A DNA stretch of 64,000 nt from Symbiodinium sp. CCMP2592. Taxonomy: Eukaryota; Sar; Dinophyceae; Suessiales; Symbiodiniaceae. Below, in pieces: positions 20,820-30,520 of this stretch (positions are counted from its first letter, which is position 1; each line of letters begins with the position of its first letter). The DNA is taken from positions 496,001 to 560,000 of the forward strand of contig CAJNDT010001324.1 of assembly GCA_905221615.1 (NCBI GenBank), written 5' to 3'. Both the position numbers and the translations under genes were made by a program. The notes under the pieces are model-generated. The model ran no database searches. It was not told the DNA's origin and saw only the letters and a list, made by a program, of their open reading frames with translations.

Positions 20820-22204
20820 CTAACGGCGGCCGCCCCTGACGCCGCGGTTTCGGGGTCGCTGACCCCGGCTGCTGCGGTAGCAGTTGTCGCATTCGTGGTG
20901 ATTGTGGGGGCTCCTGCCCACTGAGCAGTGCCGCCCACAAATCGCCATACCCTGGGAGATGCAGCCCTGCTGCGCGCAGGGCATGCAACACATGAGGTCG
21001 CCTCGCCTCTCCGGGTAGCTATCCCATCTCTCTGAGTTGGGTTGTGCCCAATAGGGCCATTCGTGCACGTCTGTGACGTGCAACTGCGGAGAAACCCTCC
21101 TGGCGTGCGTTACTAACGCACGGAGGCCAGGGTACCTGTTGTCGGTCGCTGACCCGAGGTTGCGCCAATCGTTATTTTGGGGGTCCTCCCCAGGCTGGAA
21201 CTGCCAGCCTCGCTGGCGATTGCGACGCTGCGGTCGGGACACGACCACAGTGTTCGCGTTGGGCGCAAACGGCACTGCCGTTGCGGCCTGGCTGCTAGCC
21301 AGGGATACCTCGGAATCTCCCGAGTTCTGATCACTGTCAGTATCGATAACTTCAATGGCAGGCTCCGCCTCTGGCGGAGCGACGTCGGCAGCTTCGGCTG
21401 CGGGCGGGCTGCCTGTTGTGGCCGCAGCGGGCTTAGCAGGAGCGGCCGCTGGCGGCGGTAAGGGAGGGTCCGAGGCCGATGCCGACGCTGTCGGCAGAGC
21501 GGTGCTGGACGAGGCGGTGGGGTCGGTGCTGCCGCTGGCAACTTTGTGAGTCTTCTTCTTTTTCTTCTCCGAAGGGAGGATCTTGACCCAACCACCCTTG
21601 CCTTTGCCCTTACCCTCTGGGTGCCAATGGAAGCCGCTGGCTTCCACCTTGGTGGCCACGTGGCCCTCTAGGGCGTCCACCCAATTAAGTCTCCACTGGA
21701 GTTTGGGGACATTGTCCTCCTCCCCACTGGGCAGTCAAAAAGGCCGGTATACGGCCAGCCAGGTGTGGCCGCTGGCCGCATAGGCACGTCGCGCTGCGAC
21801 ATCGTATACCGGTGCATCGGATAGGCACTGCCTGAGGTGTCCGGTTGTTCCCCTTGCATCTGCGCGAAAGGGTAAAAGGGAGGCCAAACTTTGGACTCCC
21901 CTTCCCCTGCGCGGTTCAGAGATTCATGGTCGTCGCTGACGACCGCGGGGTCTACCCGCATGGCACAGCTAATGGCCCAGAGGAGATAACTTATCTCCTG
22001 TTGTGCCATCTCTTCACGCATGGCCTGCTCTAGCACGAAAATTGGATTGCACTGCAAAAAACGGAGGCAGGAGCGACACTGTCGCACGCGTTGCAGGCAT
22101 TGTGGCGCTGCCAACTGATTCTCTCGACCGTCCCTTCTAGGGTACGGCGCCTCTGGCGACTCAGCCGCGTAATTGCGGGCTGCTTGGTCTACCATAACTG
22201 CCAC
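20820..22204 (-). CDS. Cys/His-rich first ORF of the DIRS-like element, split by a frameshift
   Basis: Two ORFs overlap by 13 nt in different frames: 22204-21668 (178 residues, ATG start) and 21680-20820 (286 residues). Reading back from the second in its own frame gives RLNWVDALEGHVATKVEASG, protein-like sequence upstream of its first Met, so the two were probably one protein of about 455 residues split by an indel near 21.72 kb. The second half has GKGKGKGG, KKKKKTHK, a Pro/Ala-rich stretch and a C-terminal cluster (MCCMPCAQQGC, CGRHC, HHECDNC) ending in RGQRPRNRGVRGGRR, likely nucleic-acid binding. Family not recognised. Confidence 0.5.
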
Positions 22205-22445
22205 TGACAGTTATATAAAGGGGAGTGGAAGGACGTCGCTGACGACCCCCACTGCTGCGGAGCACTACAAGCTACTCTACAAAAACTTTTTGGATCACAG
22301 ATCCAACTCCAAGCCGAAAGCTGCACGGCAAAGTATGTCTAGTGTCACTCACACACAAGTGAAAACACTGTTTTCCTTTTTCGACAAACTTTGTCTACAC
22401 TTTCGGCGGAAAATAAAACCCATTCACGCACGCATGATGGATGCA
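22205..22445. other. Junction between DIRS-like element and truncated copia copy
   Basis: No gene. A TATATAA-like run lies at 22211-22217, just before the first ATG of the DIRS-like element, too close to act as its core promoter. The segment ends at about 22445, where the sequence becomes copia pol in mid-codon. Confidence 0.5.
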
Positions 22446-24771
22446 AGTCTTTTGCAACAAGGCGCGCACGCACAATGTGCTGATCGTCAACATCAACCTT
22501 GTCAGTGAAGACAAAACGCGACTTAATGATCTTGGCACCTGTCTCCTGGCAGTGGGTCTTAATCTCATCATAGGTTCGGGCGTTGCCGACACCCAAGTTG
22601 TGCATAGCAGACACCTCTTTCTGCATGCCAACCCACGTTTTCTCAGGATCCAAAGGCAAGCCACTGACATCATCAACCACAGAAGTGGGCTTGATGACCC
22701 ACACCTCTCGATCGCCGAAAGGCATGGTCACCCCCTCATCGGGGTTACTGTGCTGAGCGGGCGCTTTTCTCTTAAGCTGTGCAGCAAACAAGCCAACCTC
22801 ACCGTAATCAACAGGACTCAGGTGATGCTTCTGGTCCGGAATCACTGAGAACATGAACTGAGGCATGCTCGTACTGTCAAGGACATCCGGGACCTGAGCA
22901 ACATCCATGGGCACAGTGTAGTCGTCCATATCAACCTGATCCATCTCAACGTCCCCACCAGGGAGATACTCCTGAGGGAGCTCAGAGTCTTGGGCTGCTT
23001 GTGAGGGTTCGGGCACCAGGTGCTGCAGATCCTCAGGAACAGGAGACCCAGGAAGACTGGGCTCGTAGTCCAAGCTCTCTTCTTCAAACTCCACAACTTC
23101 AGGGTTCGGGTTGATTTTTACTTGAGGCTTTTCAGGGGCTTGTTGCTGTTCAGGATTGTCAAGATCACCGAGCGTATCCCTGATGTAATCACGAAAGCGA
23201 ACTTTGCAACGCCTAGAGTGGAAGCGCGATCTACCTAAGCATCCCGGACAACGTGCCGTTTTGTTGTTTTCAAGCCATTCAGGCGCCGGTTGCGGCAACG
23301 GGATTGCTTTCCTCGGTAGGGCCACCCCTGGTAGGCTTTCATAATCAGGCTCATCAGGATTAGCCTCGGCGATAGTGGGTAACAAGTTCGACGAGAACGT
23401 CACTGGGTAGGCCATCTTGAGAGCCCGGGCGACGCATCTTTTCATAGACCCATTTGAGAGTCTGATCATGCAGTGATGCCCTTGCCCACCAATCACGGGG
23501 CCGAGATAGGCACCAATGTCGTATCGACCATCAACTTGTGATGCAAGGTGTTCTGGGGGCTGAATGTACATGATGCAAGCGAAAGGAAACAACAAGTGAG
23601 GCGTGTGACTCTCACCCAAAGCTCGCTGCAAAGGACTCAACAGTTGACCCTGTGACGTTCCGAACCGGTTGTGTGAAGCAGCCGCGTGGCTGTGAAGCAA
23701 TTCCATCGCTTCCTCATTTGCCAACAATTTCAAACCACTCACACCCTTAGCATGAAGCTCGTTGGCCAAAGCGGTTTCTTTAAGTGTTCGGATCGCTCTC
23801 TCAGCTACCGGGGCGTGTCTGTTAGGCGAGGTTTTCGTAGAAACTGAACTCCCACCTGTAACCTCAACGACCTCGGCTGCCATAGCTGCTAAAAGCGGTT
23901 CCCCGTCGTGCACAACATGAACCTCTTTAAGGCCGAATGATTTGAGGAATCTGACTAGCTTACCCACCGTGACCTTTCGGTTATCTCCCACACAAGTCGC
24001 AGCTGTACCTACACAATATGTCGGCACGTGCACCACAGCGATCAAACGGATGCCTCGATACCAGTATTGATCCATCTGCACCTCGAGTGGGTCGACACTT
24101 TTGCGTGTTCGGGCGGGCGCCAGCCCTTTAGACCTTACACAGCTAGGACAGCCACCCCAGTAGGGGGTATGACCCTGACGTTGGTGGCGCAATCTAGCTT
24201 CGGCACCGATGTTTTCGGGGAGAGCTTCTTCAGGGTCTACCGGGGGTTTGGTGTTGTTCGGGGTGGTTCTCTCTAACCCTTCACGGTCATCACCATCATC
24301 ATCAAAAAGCTGCTCTAGCTCTTCAACACCAATGGCACCACCCACATCACCTGAATCAAGCAATGGGCGACCGACCGACATGCACGCTGAACTACCTACT
24401 GGCACGCAGGCTGCACGACCTACCTGCAAGCAAGCTAGACTACCTACCGGAACACAAGCTGGGCAACCTACCTGCACGCAAGCTAGACTACCTACCGGAA
24501 CACAAGCTGGGCAACCTACCTGCACGCAAGCTGGACTACCTAGCTGAACACACGCTGGGCAACCTACCGGCAGCACTTCACTGACAGCGGCACTCTGCAA
24601 GAGAACTTCACGAACTCTCTCTTTTGGCTGCTGCTCAAAAGCGGCTAAAGTTACAGGTCGCTGTCGCTGCTGATTTCCTCGACCTCTTCGAGGTCGCCAC
24701 AGGTATTTCCTCTGGCGTGGGCATCTCGATGGTATAGTGAACGCCCACCAGAGCCCGTGGCTTTGGCGCAT
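22446..24771 (-). pseudogene. Copia Pol, copy 2, truncated inside reverse transcriptase
   Basis: From 24771 the ORF matches copy 1 Pol almost residue for residue through the Cys repeats, integrase (GHTPYWGGCPSC, same D, D and E) and the start of RT up to LVAKD (about residue 775). At about 22446 copia sequence stops; the frame runs on for about 33 foreign residues to 22345. RT motifs A to C, including YVDD, and all of RNase H are missing, so this copy cannot make a working RT. The lost part corresponds to 2367-3787 of copy 1. Confidence 0.9.
24396..24570 (-). repeat. 24-bp Cys-motif tandem repeats, copy 2
   Basis: Same array as 5738-5912, with no unit gained or lost that I can see. Confidence 0.85.
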
Positions 24772-27700
24772 GCTTGGATGCCGGCATCATCTTCTTTGGT
24801 GTAGGCCTTGGTGTGGCTGCCGGCGGCATGAACGACGGCCTCGATGTTGGAAATGGCGCCCTGAGAGAAGGCGCTGCTGTGGGCGTTGGCATCGGCGCTG
24901 AACTCGGCGCCACTGGTACTGTACTCGGCCTCGGTGTTGTGGTCGGTCGGGCCGGATAGGGCCTGTAGCGGTAATCCATGGGGATCTGCGGGGGCACGTG
25001 CATCTGCATGGGCACCGGAATCTGCATAGGAACATGCATCTGCATTGTTGCTGGCACCGACCTTTGAGCTGGAACTCGAGGAGGCTCCGGCGTATTCTCC
25101 ACCAACGGTGGCGCCGGCGGTGGCGCCGGTGGTCTCGGGGCCTTCCCCTTCTGCTTTGAGGCTGCTGCTTTTGCAAGGGACGCTCTGTGGGCGAAGGTCG
25201 CGGCACCCTCCGTGTCCATGAAGCCGAGGCGCACTCCTTCTATGGCCGAAAAAGGCATGTGCCTCGTCGGCACCACAGGATCCACCGTCGCCACCGGAGG
25301 TGTTGTTGTTGCCACCGGCGTTCCCACAGGGGCCGGCGATGTCACAGGAGCCGGCGTTGCCACAGGAGCCGGCGTTGCCACAGGAGCCGGCGTTGCCACA
25401 GGACCCGGCGTTGCCACAGGAGCCGGCGATGTCATAGGAGCCGGCGTTGCCAAAGGAGCCGGCGTTGTCAAAGGAGCCGGCGTTGCCAAAGGAGCCGGCG
25501 TTGTCAAAGGAGCCGGCGTTGTTGTAGTCGCGCCCTTCGGCGGCTTTGGAATCGCTGCCTTCGGACCCTTCGGCGGCTTTGGAACCGCTGCTTTCGGAAC
25601 CTTTGGAGCGGCAGCCTTCGGAGCGGCCCTCGGTGGAGGTGGTGCTGTCCAGATGTTGGGCGGCGCTGGCGCGACCTTTGGCGGACTCTTTGGCGGACTC
25701 TTTGGCGGTGTGGTTGGCCCCTTTGGTGGTGTAATCGGAGACTTCGGTGGTGTGGCTGGCCCCTTTGGGGGCGTACTTGGCACCATAGCTGTTGAGCCTG
25801 GGGCCTTCGGTGGAGTCACAGGCTGCTGTGCCCCACGTACTTGGGACAACACTCCCTGCCTCCTTTCGCTGGCTCGCTGCCTGAACAGGGCTAGATCCGC
25901 AATTTTCCCCTGCATAACGACGCTCTGGGAGCTGGCTGCGGGCGCACTCGAGCCAGGAGCAATGCTGTGGTGCTCGACGTTGGTCTCCACTTGCCCCAAC
26001 ACTCGTCCTCGTCCGTCTCCTCCTCCTGTGCTTCCACGATCATAGGGGCCGTGCTCGGCTCCGGCACGGGAGGCATAGGAGTCGTATCCGGCTCTGGCAT
26101 GGGTGGCTTGAGAGGAGCCACCTTCCCACGCCATGCGTACACAGGAGTAGTCACGACCGGGCTGTCCGGAGAGTCTTGCCTGGCCAGTGCCTTGGCACCA
26201 GCCTTCGTAAGAGCGCCACGGGGAGAAGTCTCCGATCCTGGCAGAATCAACGGACTCGGCGGCTCCATCGGCGGACTCTCTTCCACCTCTGCTGTCGGCA
26301 AGTCCGGCTCTGTGAGGTGAGGAGACAATTCCGGGGAAGAGACCGGACTCGGCAGCGCCACGTCGTTGGAGAGCTCCGTCTGCTCCGCCGGCAACCTTTG
26401 AACCCGGAAGGTCGAGTTCTCCATGTCCTGGTCCATCTCGTGGTCGGACCCAGCCATCGTCCCTTACAGGTTCTACTGGGCCTTCAGAGCAAGAGTGGGC
26501 TAGGTGAGACGAAGCGACCGACCGACCAACACGCGCTCCTACGGTTTCAAGCCCTACTCCTACACCTACAGGGTGAGACGGGACAACAGAACTCACGCTT
26601 CCCTTCTCAACCGACTGCACGGAACCATCAGTAGAATCAGGCTCAACGTAGGTACAAGCTTTCAGCCACGACGTGTTGGCATACAATTCTGTCTCAAAGC
26701 GCAGACCACCCGGAGGATAGGCAACATGTAACTGAGGATCATAGTCATAATGAAAGATCCTAAAGCCTAAAGACTGCAAGATGCCTGAGCTAAGGATGCT
26801 TATCGAATTGGGGGCAATATACGCTTCCAGCTGCACTCGAATCTCTCTGTAAGCTTGGGTTCCAGAGGGCCCCTCTTCGAAACAAGGGAACCAAAGCTCT
26901 AGCAACCCATACCTAGTTATCTCCGTAGTCTGGTCGTTGGCGACACTTACAAAGAGAGGCTCAACCTCAAGCTCTCGGATCAGCTTTGCAGTCACTCCAA
27001 GCATGTCTTGCGAAACAAGGTGAACACTCCCACCGCTATCAATCAAGAGATACGAGGGGTCGTCCCTAGTGACTGCAGGAAGTGCCAAAGTTGGAAAAGC
27101 AAGGCACTCTGAAGACCGAGCACGAAGCTGAGGCTGCGGCGCGGAAGCAAGGCTCAAAGCAATCACTGCTACGGCTACGCAAGCACACGTGAAACATAAC
27201 TGCCGTGGGCTACTCAAGCATGCAACCAACCGACAAATCAAGCATCCTACCATGCAAAACATGAAAAACATGAAAATCAAGGCAGTCATGGTGAAAAACT
27301 GTCCCCTCTCAGGCATTGCTTCAGAAATCTGCCCTGCCGCGGGCAACAATGACGACATAAGGAGGGCCGCCTTGCCAATCTTCCCGGCACCCTTTGGAGC
27401 AGTGGGAGCTGGCGCAGCATTCGAGGGAGGTGCAGGAGGGGCCACCTTGGGAGCAGCACTCTCTGTTGCCGCCGCTGCTGTCGCAGCAGCCTTCTCATCG
27501 GCAATCCTCTTCCTGCACTCGTTGGCCCAATGGCCCGGCTTGTGGCAGTAATTGCAAGTGCCCGGCTTCTTCTTTCCAGGAGCCGGCGTTGCAGATCGTG
27601 GCCTTCCGCCCTTCTTGCCATCTTTGCCCTTGTCCTTTCCCTTTCCTCCTTTGTCTTTGCCTTTGCCCTTATCACCATGCTTGCCTTGGCCTTTTCCATG

Positions 27701-29089
27701 ACCTTTTCCTTTGGGCTCGCCACCCTTGGGCTCACCTTTCTCAGAACGATCAGCACCAAAAGCTGCAAAGCCCTTGGCGTTCGAGGCTTCCTTGTGAAAG
27801 TTCAAAACACGAAGCTGCTCATCATAGAAAACCAAACCGCGCTCAAGCTGCTCCAACGTTGTCAAAGACCCATGCAACAAAAGGTACTTCTTGCAATCAT
27901 CATGAAGGTGCTTCAAGATGCAGCTGATAACATCAGCCTGCTGCAGTTCAAGGTCTGGGTACTTGTTGGCAACGAGCGTGCGGTAGCGAGCAAAATCAGA
28001 AATCATATGGCGAAAAATATCCAATGGCCGTCTCAAGTGCTTTGGTGGCGCGATCAAGAGAGCCTGCTCTCTGAGCGCCTGTCCCTCCACACGAGACCTA
28101 ACAGACAGTTCTTTGTTCAACTCACGCCAGAGGTCGTACCCTGCAGCGGCACCGCCTTGACTCAACTCGACAAGCTTGGCTATGTCAACTCCTCGCTGAA
28201 AACCAGCGAGAGCCTGCTTCAAGAGGTACCACAGCTTAGTGGAACGAGCGGCCTTCCCCTTTGAGAGGCTGATCTGCTGAACCTGAACACCGCTCTCCAC
28301 AGCCTCTTGCAGTTCCTCCGCGTAGCGGTCGTCTAAAAGACACAGCCAGGAGGTCAGTTCTTCGCGGTAAGCGGTCCACGTGGAGATTTCCTCATGGCGC
28401 GATCTCATCTTGTCTGCTGCCAACTTTGGCAGGGACGGAATGTAGTTTTCCGCCCTGTTGCTGCGCAAGCCTGTGTCCACATCCATCTTCACAACACCAT
28501 CAGAGTCAACTCTGATGGCACCCAGGCTTCCAAGAGCTTCAGCGGGCGTCCCTTGGGACGAACTTGCAGCAACAGGAGCTGCACTTGCGGCCGAACTTGC
28601 AGCGTTTGCACTCGCAACGGCGAGCGTCTTCACCATCTCGGTGAGCTGCGAAATCTGGCCCTGCTGAGCTCGGATCTGTTCATCCTGGGCTTGCAACATC
28701 TGCCTGAAAAGGTTGACAGTGTTGTCTTCTGGACTAGGCACAGTTGCCTGCTGCGGAATCCCTCCTCCGTGAGGGAAAGCTGGTTGCGTTCCAAACTGAG
28801 GCTGCTGCTGCTGCTGAAAACCCTGCTGCAACGGAACCTGTTGAGGTACCTGTGGAAAAGGCACCTGAGGCACTTGACCTGCACTCACAAGAGGTCTGGG
28901 TCTACTCACAGGCCGGTGTGCTGTCGGACTGTTCCGAGCAGGGAGGGACCTTCCACGAGTCCGCGAGCCAGGTGCACTTCGAGGGGTTGAAGGAAAGCCA
29001 GAAGAAACTCCACTGGCACGACTAGCACTCCGCCCTGAACTCCGTCCTCTTGGGGAACGGTCACGGCTAGGCTCGGCTCGTGGGTCCAT
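24635..29089 (-). CDS. Copia Gag-protease, copy 2, open frame intact
   Basis: The ATG is at 29089 (MDPRAEPSRD); the frame is open to a TTG at 29104. Layout is as in copy 1: Gln/Pro-rich N-terminus, helical capsid-like region, Lys-Gly tract, CCHC knuckle, two hydrophobic stretches, LLIDSGGS protease, then long Pro-rich tails. The tails carry TPPKSP and TPAPV six-residue repeats and Met/Pro MQMHVPMQIP repeats. It ends KSAATATCNFSRF at a TGA preceded by TTT, the proposed +1 frameshift site. Copy 2 shows the ancestral frame (CTTTCGG near 25594 where copy 1 has CTTTGCGG) and lacks 11 residues present in copy 1 (around EFCEPFRRQPG). Confidence 0.9.
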   Translation of the reverse strand: MDPRAEPSRDRSPRGRSSGRSASRASGVSSGFPSTPRSAPGSRTRGRSLPARNSPTAHRPVSRPRPLVSAGQVPQVPFPQVPQQVPLQQGFQQQQQPQFGTQPAFPHGGGIPQQATVPSPEDNTVNLFRQMLQAQDEQIRAQQGQISQLTEMVKTLAVASANAASSAASAAPVAASSSQGTPAEALGSLGAIRVDSDGVVKMDVDTGLRSNRAENYIPSLPKLAADKMRSRHEEISTWTAYREELTSWLCLLDDRYAEELQEAVESGVQVQQISLSKGKAARSTKLWYLLKQALAGFQRGVDIAKLVELSQGGAAAGYDLWRELNKELSVRSRVEGQALREQALLIAPPKHLRRPLDIFRHMISDFARYRTLVANKYPDLELQQADVISCILKHLHDDCKKYLLLHGSLTTLEQLERGLVFYDEQLRVLNFHKEASNAKGFAAFGADRSEKGEPKGGEPKGKGHGKGQGKHGDKGKGKDKGGKGKDKGKDGKKGGRPRSATPAPGKKKPGTCNYCHKPGHWANECRKRIADEKAAATAAAATESAAPKVAPPAPPSNAAPAPTAPKGAGKIGKAALLMSSLLPAAGQISEAMPERGQFFTMTALIFMFFMFCMVGCLICRLVACLSSPRQLCFTCACVAVAVIALSLASAPQPQLRARSSECLAFPTLALPAVTRDDPSYLLIDSGGSVHLVSQDMLGVTAKLIRELEVEPLFVSVANDQTTEITRYGLLELWFPCFEEGPSGTQAYREIRVQLEAYIAPNSISILSSGILQSLGFRIFHYDYDPQLHVAYPPGGLRFETELYANTSWLKACTYVEPDSTDGSVQSVEKGSVSSVVPSHPVGVGVGLETVGARVGRSVASSHLAHSCSEGPVEPVRDDGWVRPRDGPGHGELDLPGSKVAGGADGALQRRGAAESGLFPGIVSSPHRAGLADSRGGRESADGAAESVDSARIGDFSPWRSYEGWCQGTGQARLSGQPGRDYSCVRMAWEGGSSQATHARAGYDSYASRAGAEHGPYDRGSTGGGDGRGRVLGQVETNVEHHSIAPGSSAPAASSQSVVMQGKIADLALFRQRASERRQGVLSQVRGAQQPVTPPKAPGSTAMVPSTPPKGPATPPKSPITPPKGPTTPPKSPPKSPPKVAPAPPNIWTAPPPPRAAPKAAAPKVPKAAVPKPPKGPKAAIPKPPKGATTTTPAPLTTPAPLATPAPLTTPAPLATPAPMTSPAPVATPGPVATPAPVATPAPVATPAPVTSPAPVGTPVATTTPPVATVDPVVPTRHMPFSAIEGVRLGFMDTEGAATFAHRASLAKAAASKQKGKAPRPPAPPPAPPLVENTPEPPRVPAQRSVPATMQMHVPMQIPVPMQMHVPPQIPMDYRYRPYPARPTTTPRPSTVPVAPSSAPMPTPTAAPSLRAPFPTSRPSFMPPAATPRPTPKKMMPASKHAPKPRALVGVHYTIEMPTPEEIPVATSKRSRKSAATATCNFSRF
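25308..25535 (-). repeat. 18-bp gag tandem repeats, copy 2
   Basis: Same TPAPV/TPAPL-encoding array as 6648-6880, here read in the gag frame. Confidence 0.85.
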
Positions 29090-30520
29090 GGCTCTGAGGA
29101 GCAACCTTGAGCTCCGCTACCACGTTAAAACCCAAACGCGCCTTGAGGCACACTTCTAGGTTTAGTAAAAGGAGGTGCAAGCCGACTGACTGACTACGTC
29201 ACGCAAGGCTACAGCAGTGAAAGCTAACAGCACTTTTACACCTTTCGTCGCAACCAACTGTTCACCACGCGCTTGTCACGCAGTGCAAGTCTTGAGCCAA
29301 GTGAAACGGGGCGCGGACAGAGACTTCAGCACACTAACTCTGTTCTATGGCCCAGGTGTTCCCCGGACTTCGTCTAGAAGTCCGTTCTCACAGCAAACAA
29401 ACTGAAAACACTCTGATGTTCATCATGCTTCATGAAAGTTCAGGGAAACACCATTCTTCGTGAAAACTCGTGAGGAAAACTCCGGTTGGACACGCTTCTG
29501 ACACTGATCACTTTCACCGCAAGGTGAGACAGGAAGCGTAAGCGCAGCGACCGACAGACAGACAACTTTTCCCCACTCCTACCGTTCACAACTACACCTA
29601 AGGTTCTTTAAAACTCACAAAAGAGAAAACAGAAAATGTTCCTGACCCTTGGCGAGACACAGCGGCATCATTATAGATTGAAAATCAACTAACTCTGTCC
29701 TCTTCAACCATGACGTCAGCTCTGATGATGCAAGCCGCCGAAGAACAGCCCTTCGCCTTAATCTTGTGCAAGCCTTTGCAGATCTTCTCAACGACCCAGA
29801 CAAAGATCTTCAACAGCCTTCCAGCTCTCAGCCCTCGGAAAGGGCCTCCTTGCAGTGCACTGGTCGACTGTCGACTTGATGATCCGGACCTTAAGCGGCA
29901 TGTTGACTCCTGGTATAAGCCGGCAGACGACAGCTTTGGAGTCGAGGAAGGCTGGCCACATTCGAGGAGAGATGAGCAATTGCTGCCTGGAGAAGACACT
30001 GTTTCGAGGCGCTACATGACTTGCAGAATCTGACGAATGGCTGTGGCACATGAGTTGGTGCAGGCTTCAAGGTCTTTCCCAGGGACCTTGTTGCATGCCA
30101 ACAAAGTCTTAACCACAAAGCTTGGCTCGTTTGGCCTTGCACAACCGGAAGACGAAAGTTAAAAATGCTAAAGACTCCTGTGTGCACCTCCACGCGTGGC
30201 ATGGCTGTCCAGACGGGTCCCGACCGGAAATTCCATGGAGGCGAACGGTGAAAGGCTGACCACGCTCCGAGGCTATGTCCTGAACTTCCTGTAAGGGAGG
30301 CTCTGAAGGCTGATACACTGAGGAAAGGCTTGGAAGGGGGGTCGATGTTGTGTTTGTCGACTAAAGGCTCAGGGCTTTCAAGTCTTGAAGGCAAAGGGCC
30401 GGAACTGACTGCTTCCCCATTTGGCTGGAGTTGGCCTGGCCCGTGGCACTAAGTGACCCCGTGTCTGCTGAAAACCACTCCGGGAGCGGTGGGCAAGGCG
30501 GGAGGTCATCGTGCGCGCCG
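29090..30520 (-). other. Copia leader and DIRS 3' remnant, copy 2
   Basis: Noncoding counterpart of 10466-12188, shortened by three deletions. It contains the GATTGAAAATCAACT motif (29676-29690) and the spliced-leader-like 10-mer (29291-29300, minus strand). The match to copy 1 ends at about 30520. Confidence 0.6.

Larger units (their letters stand above)
12117..22204 (-). mobile_element. DIRS-like tyrosine-recombinase retroelement
   Basis: Six minus-strand ORFs lie close together in one sense: two Cys/His-rich ORFs, a tyrosine recombinase, a CCHC Gag-like ORF and a methyltransferase-RT-RNase H ORF with a frameshifted tail. RT plus tyrosine recombinase without a DDE integrase defines the DIRS/Ngaro order. 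The recombinase lies upstream of the CCHC ORF, and the methyltransferase domain precedes RT and looks C5-like; classical DIRS elements carry a Dam-like (N6-adenine) domain. Ends and split direct or inverted repeats were not recognised. Membership of the two Cys-rich ORFs is inferred from spacing and sense. Three frameshifts suggest it is no longer intact. Confidence 0.75.
22446..29690 (-). mobile_element. Ty1/copia retrotransposon, copy 2, 3'-truncated
   Basis: Same leader, Gag-protease and partial Pol as copy 1 at a constant offset of 18,658 bp in pol. Only scattered single-base differences and a few deletions separate them, so the copies are recent. It lacks the 3' third of the element and any 3' LTR or polypurine tract. 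Its gag frame is uninterrupted, unlike copy 1. Confidence 0.88.
22446..30520. repeat. Segmental duplicate of 3788-12188
   Basis: This block matches 3788-12188 from inside copia pol, through gag and leader, into the last ~70 bp of the DIRS-like coding region (the stretch ending GAHDDLPPCPPLPEWFSADTG). Neither end is an element end, which points to duplication of genomic DNA rather than retrotransposition. Copy 2 lacks about 33 bp (in gag, opposite about 7622-7654), 50 bp (leader), 65 bp and 165 bp (DIRS 3' region) relative to copy 1. Beyond 30520 the sequence is unrelated. Confidence 0.8.

Noticed and set aside
22209-22217. TATA box for the DIRS-like element
   Set aside because: It lies within about 15 bp of the first ATG, and dinoflagellate promoters generally lack TATA boxes.
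22345-22445. C-terminal extension of the truncated copia Pol
   Set aside because: These codons are read-through into DIRS-like flanking DNA after the breakpoint and have no RT similarity.
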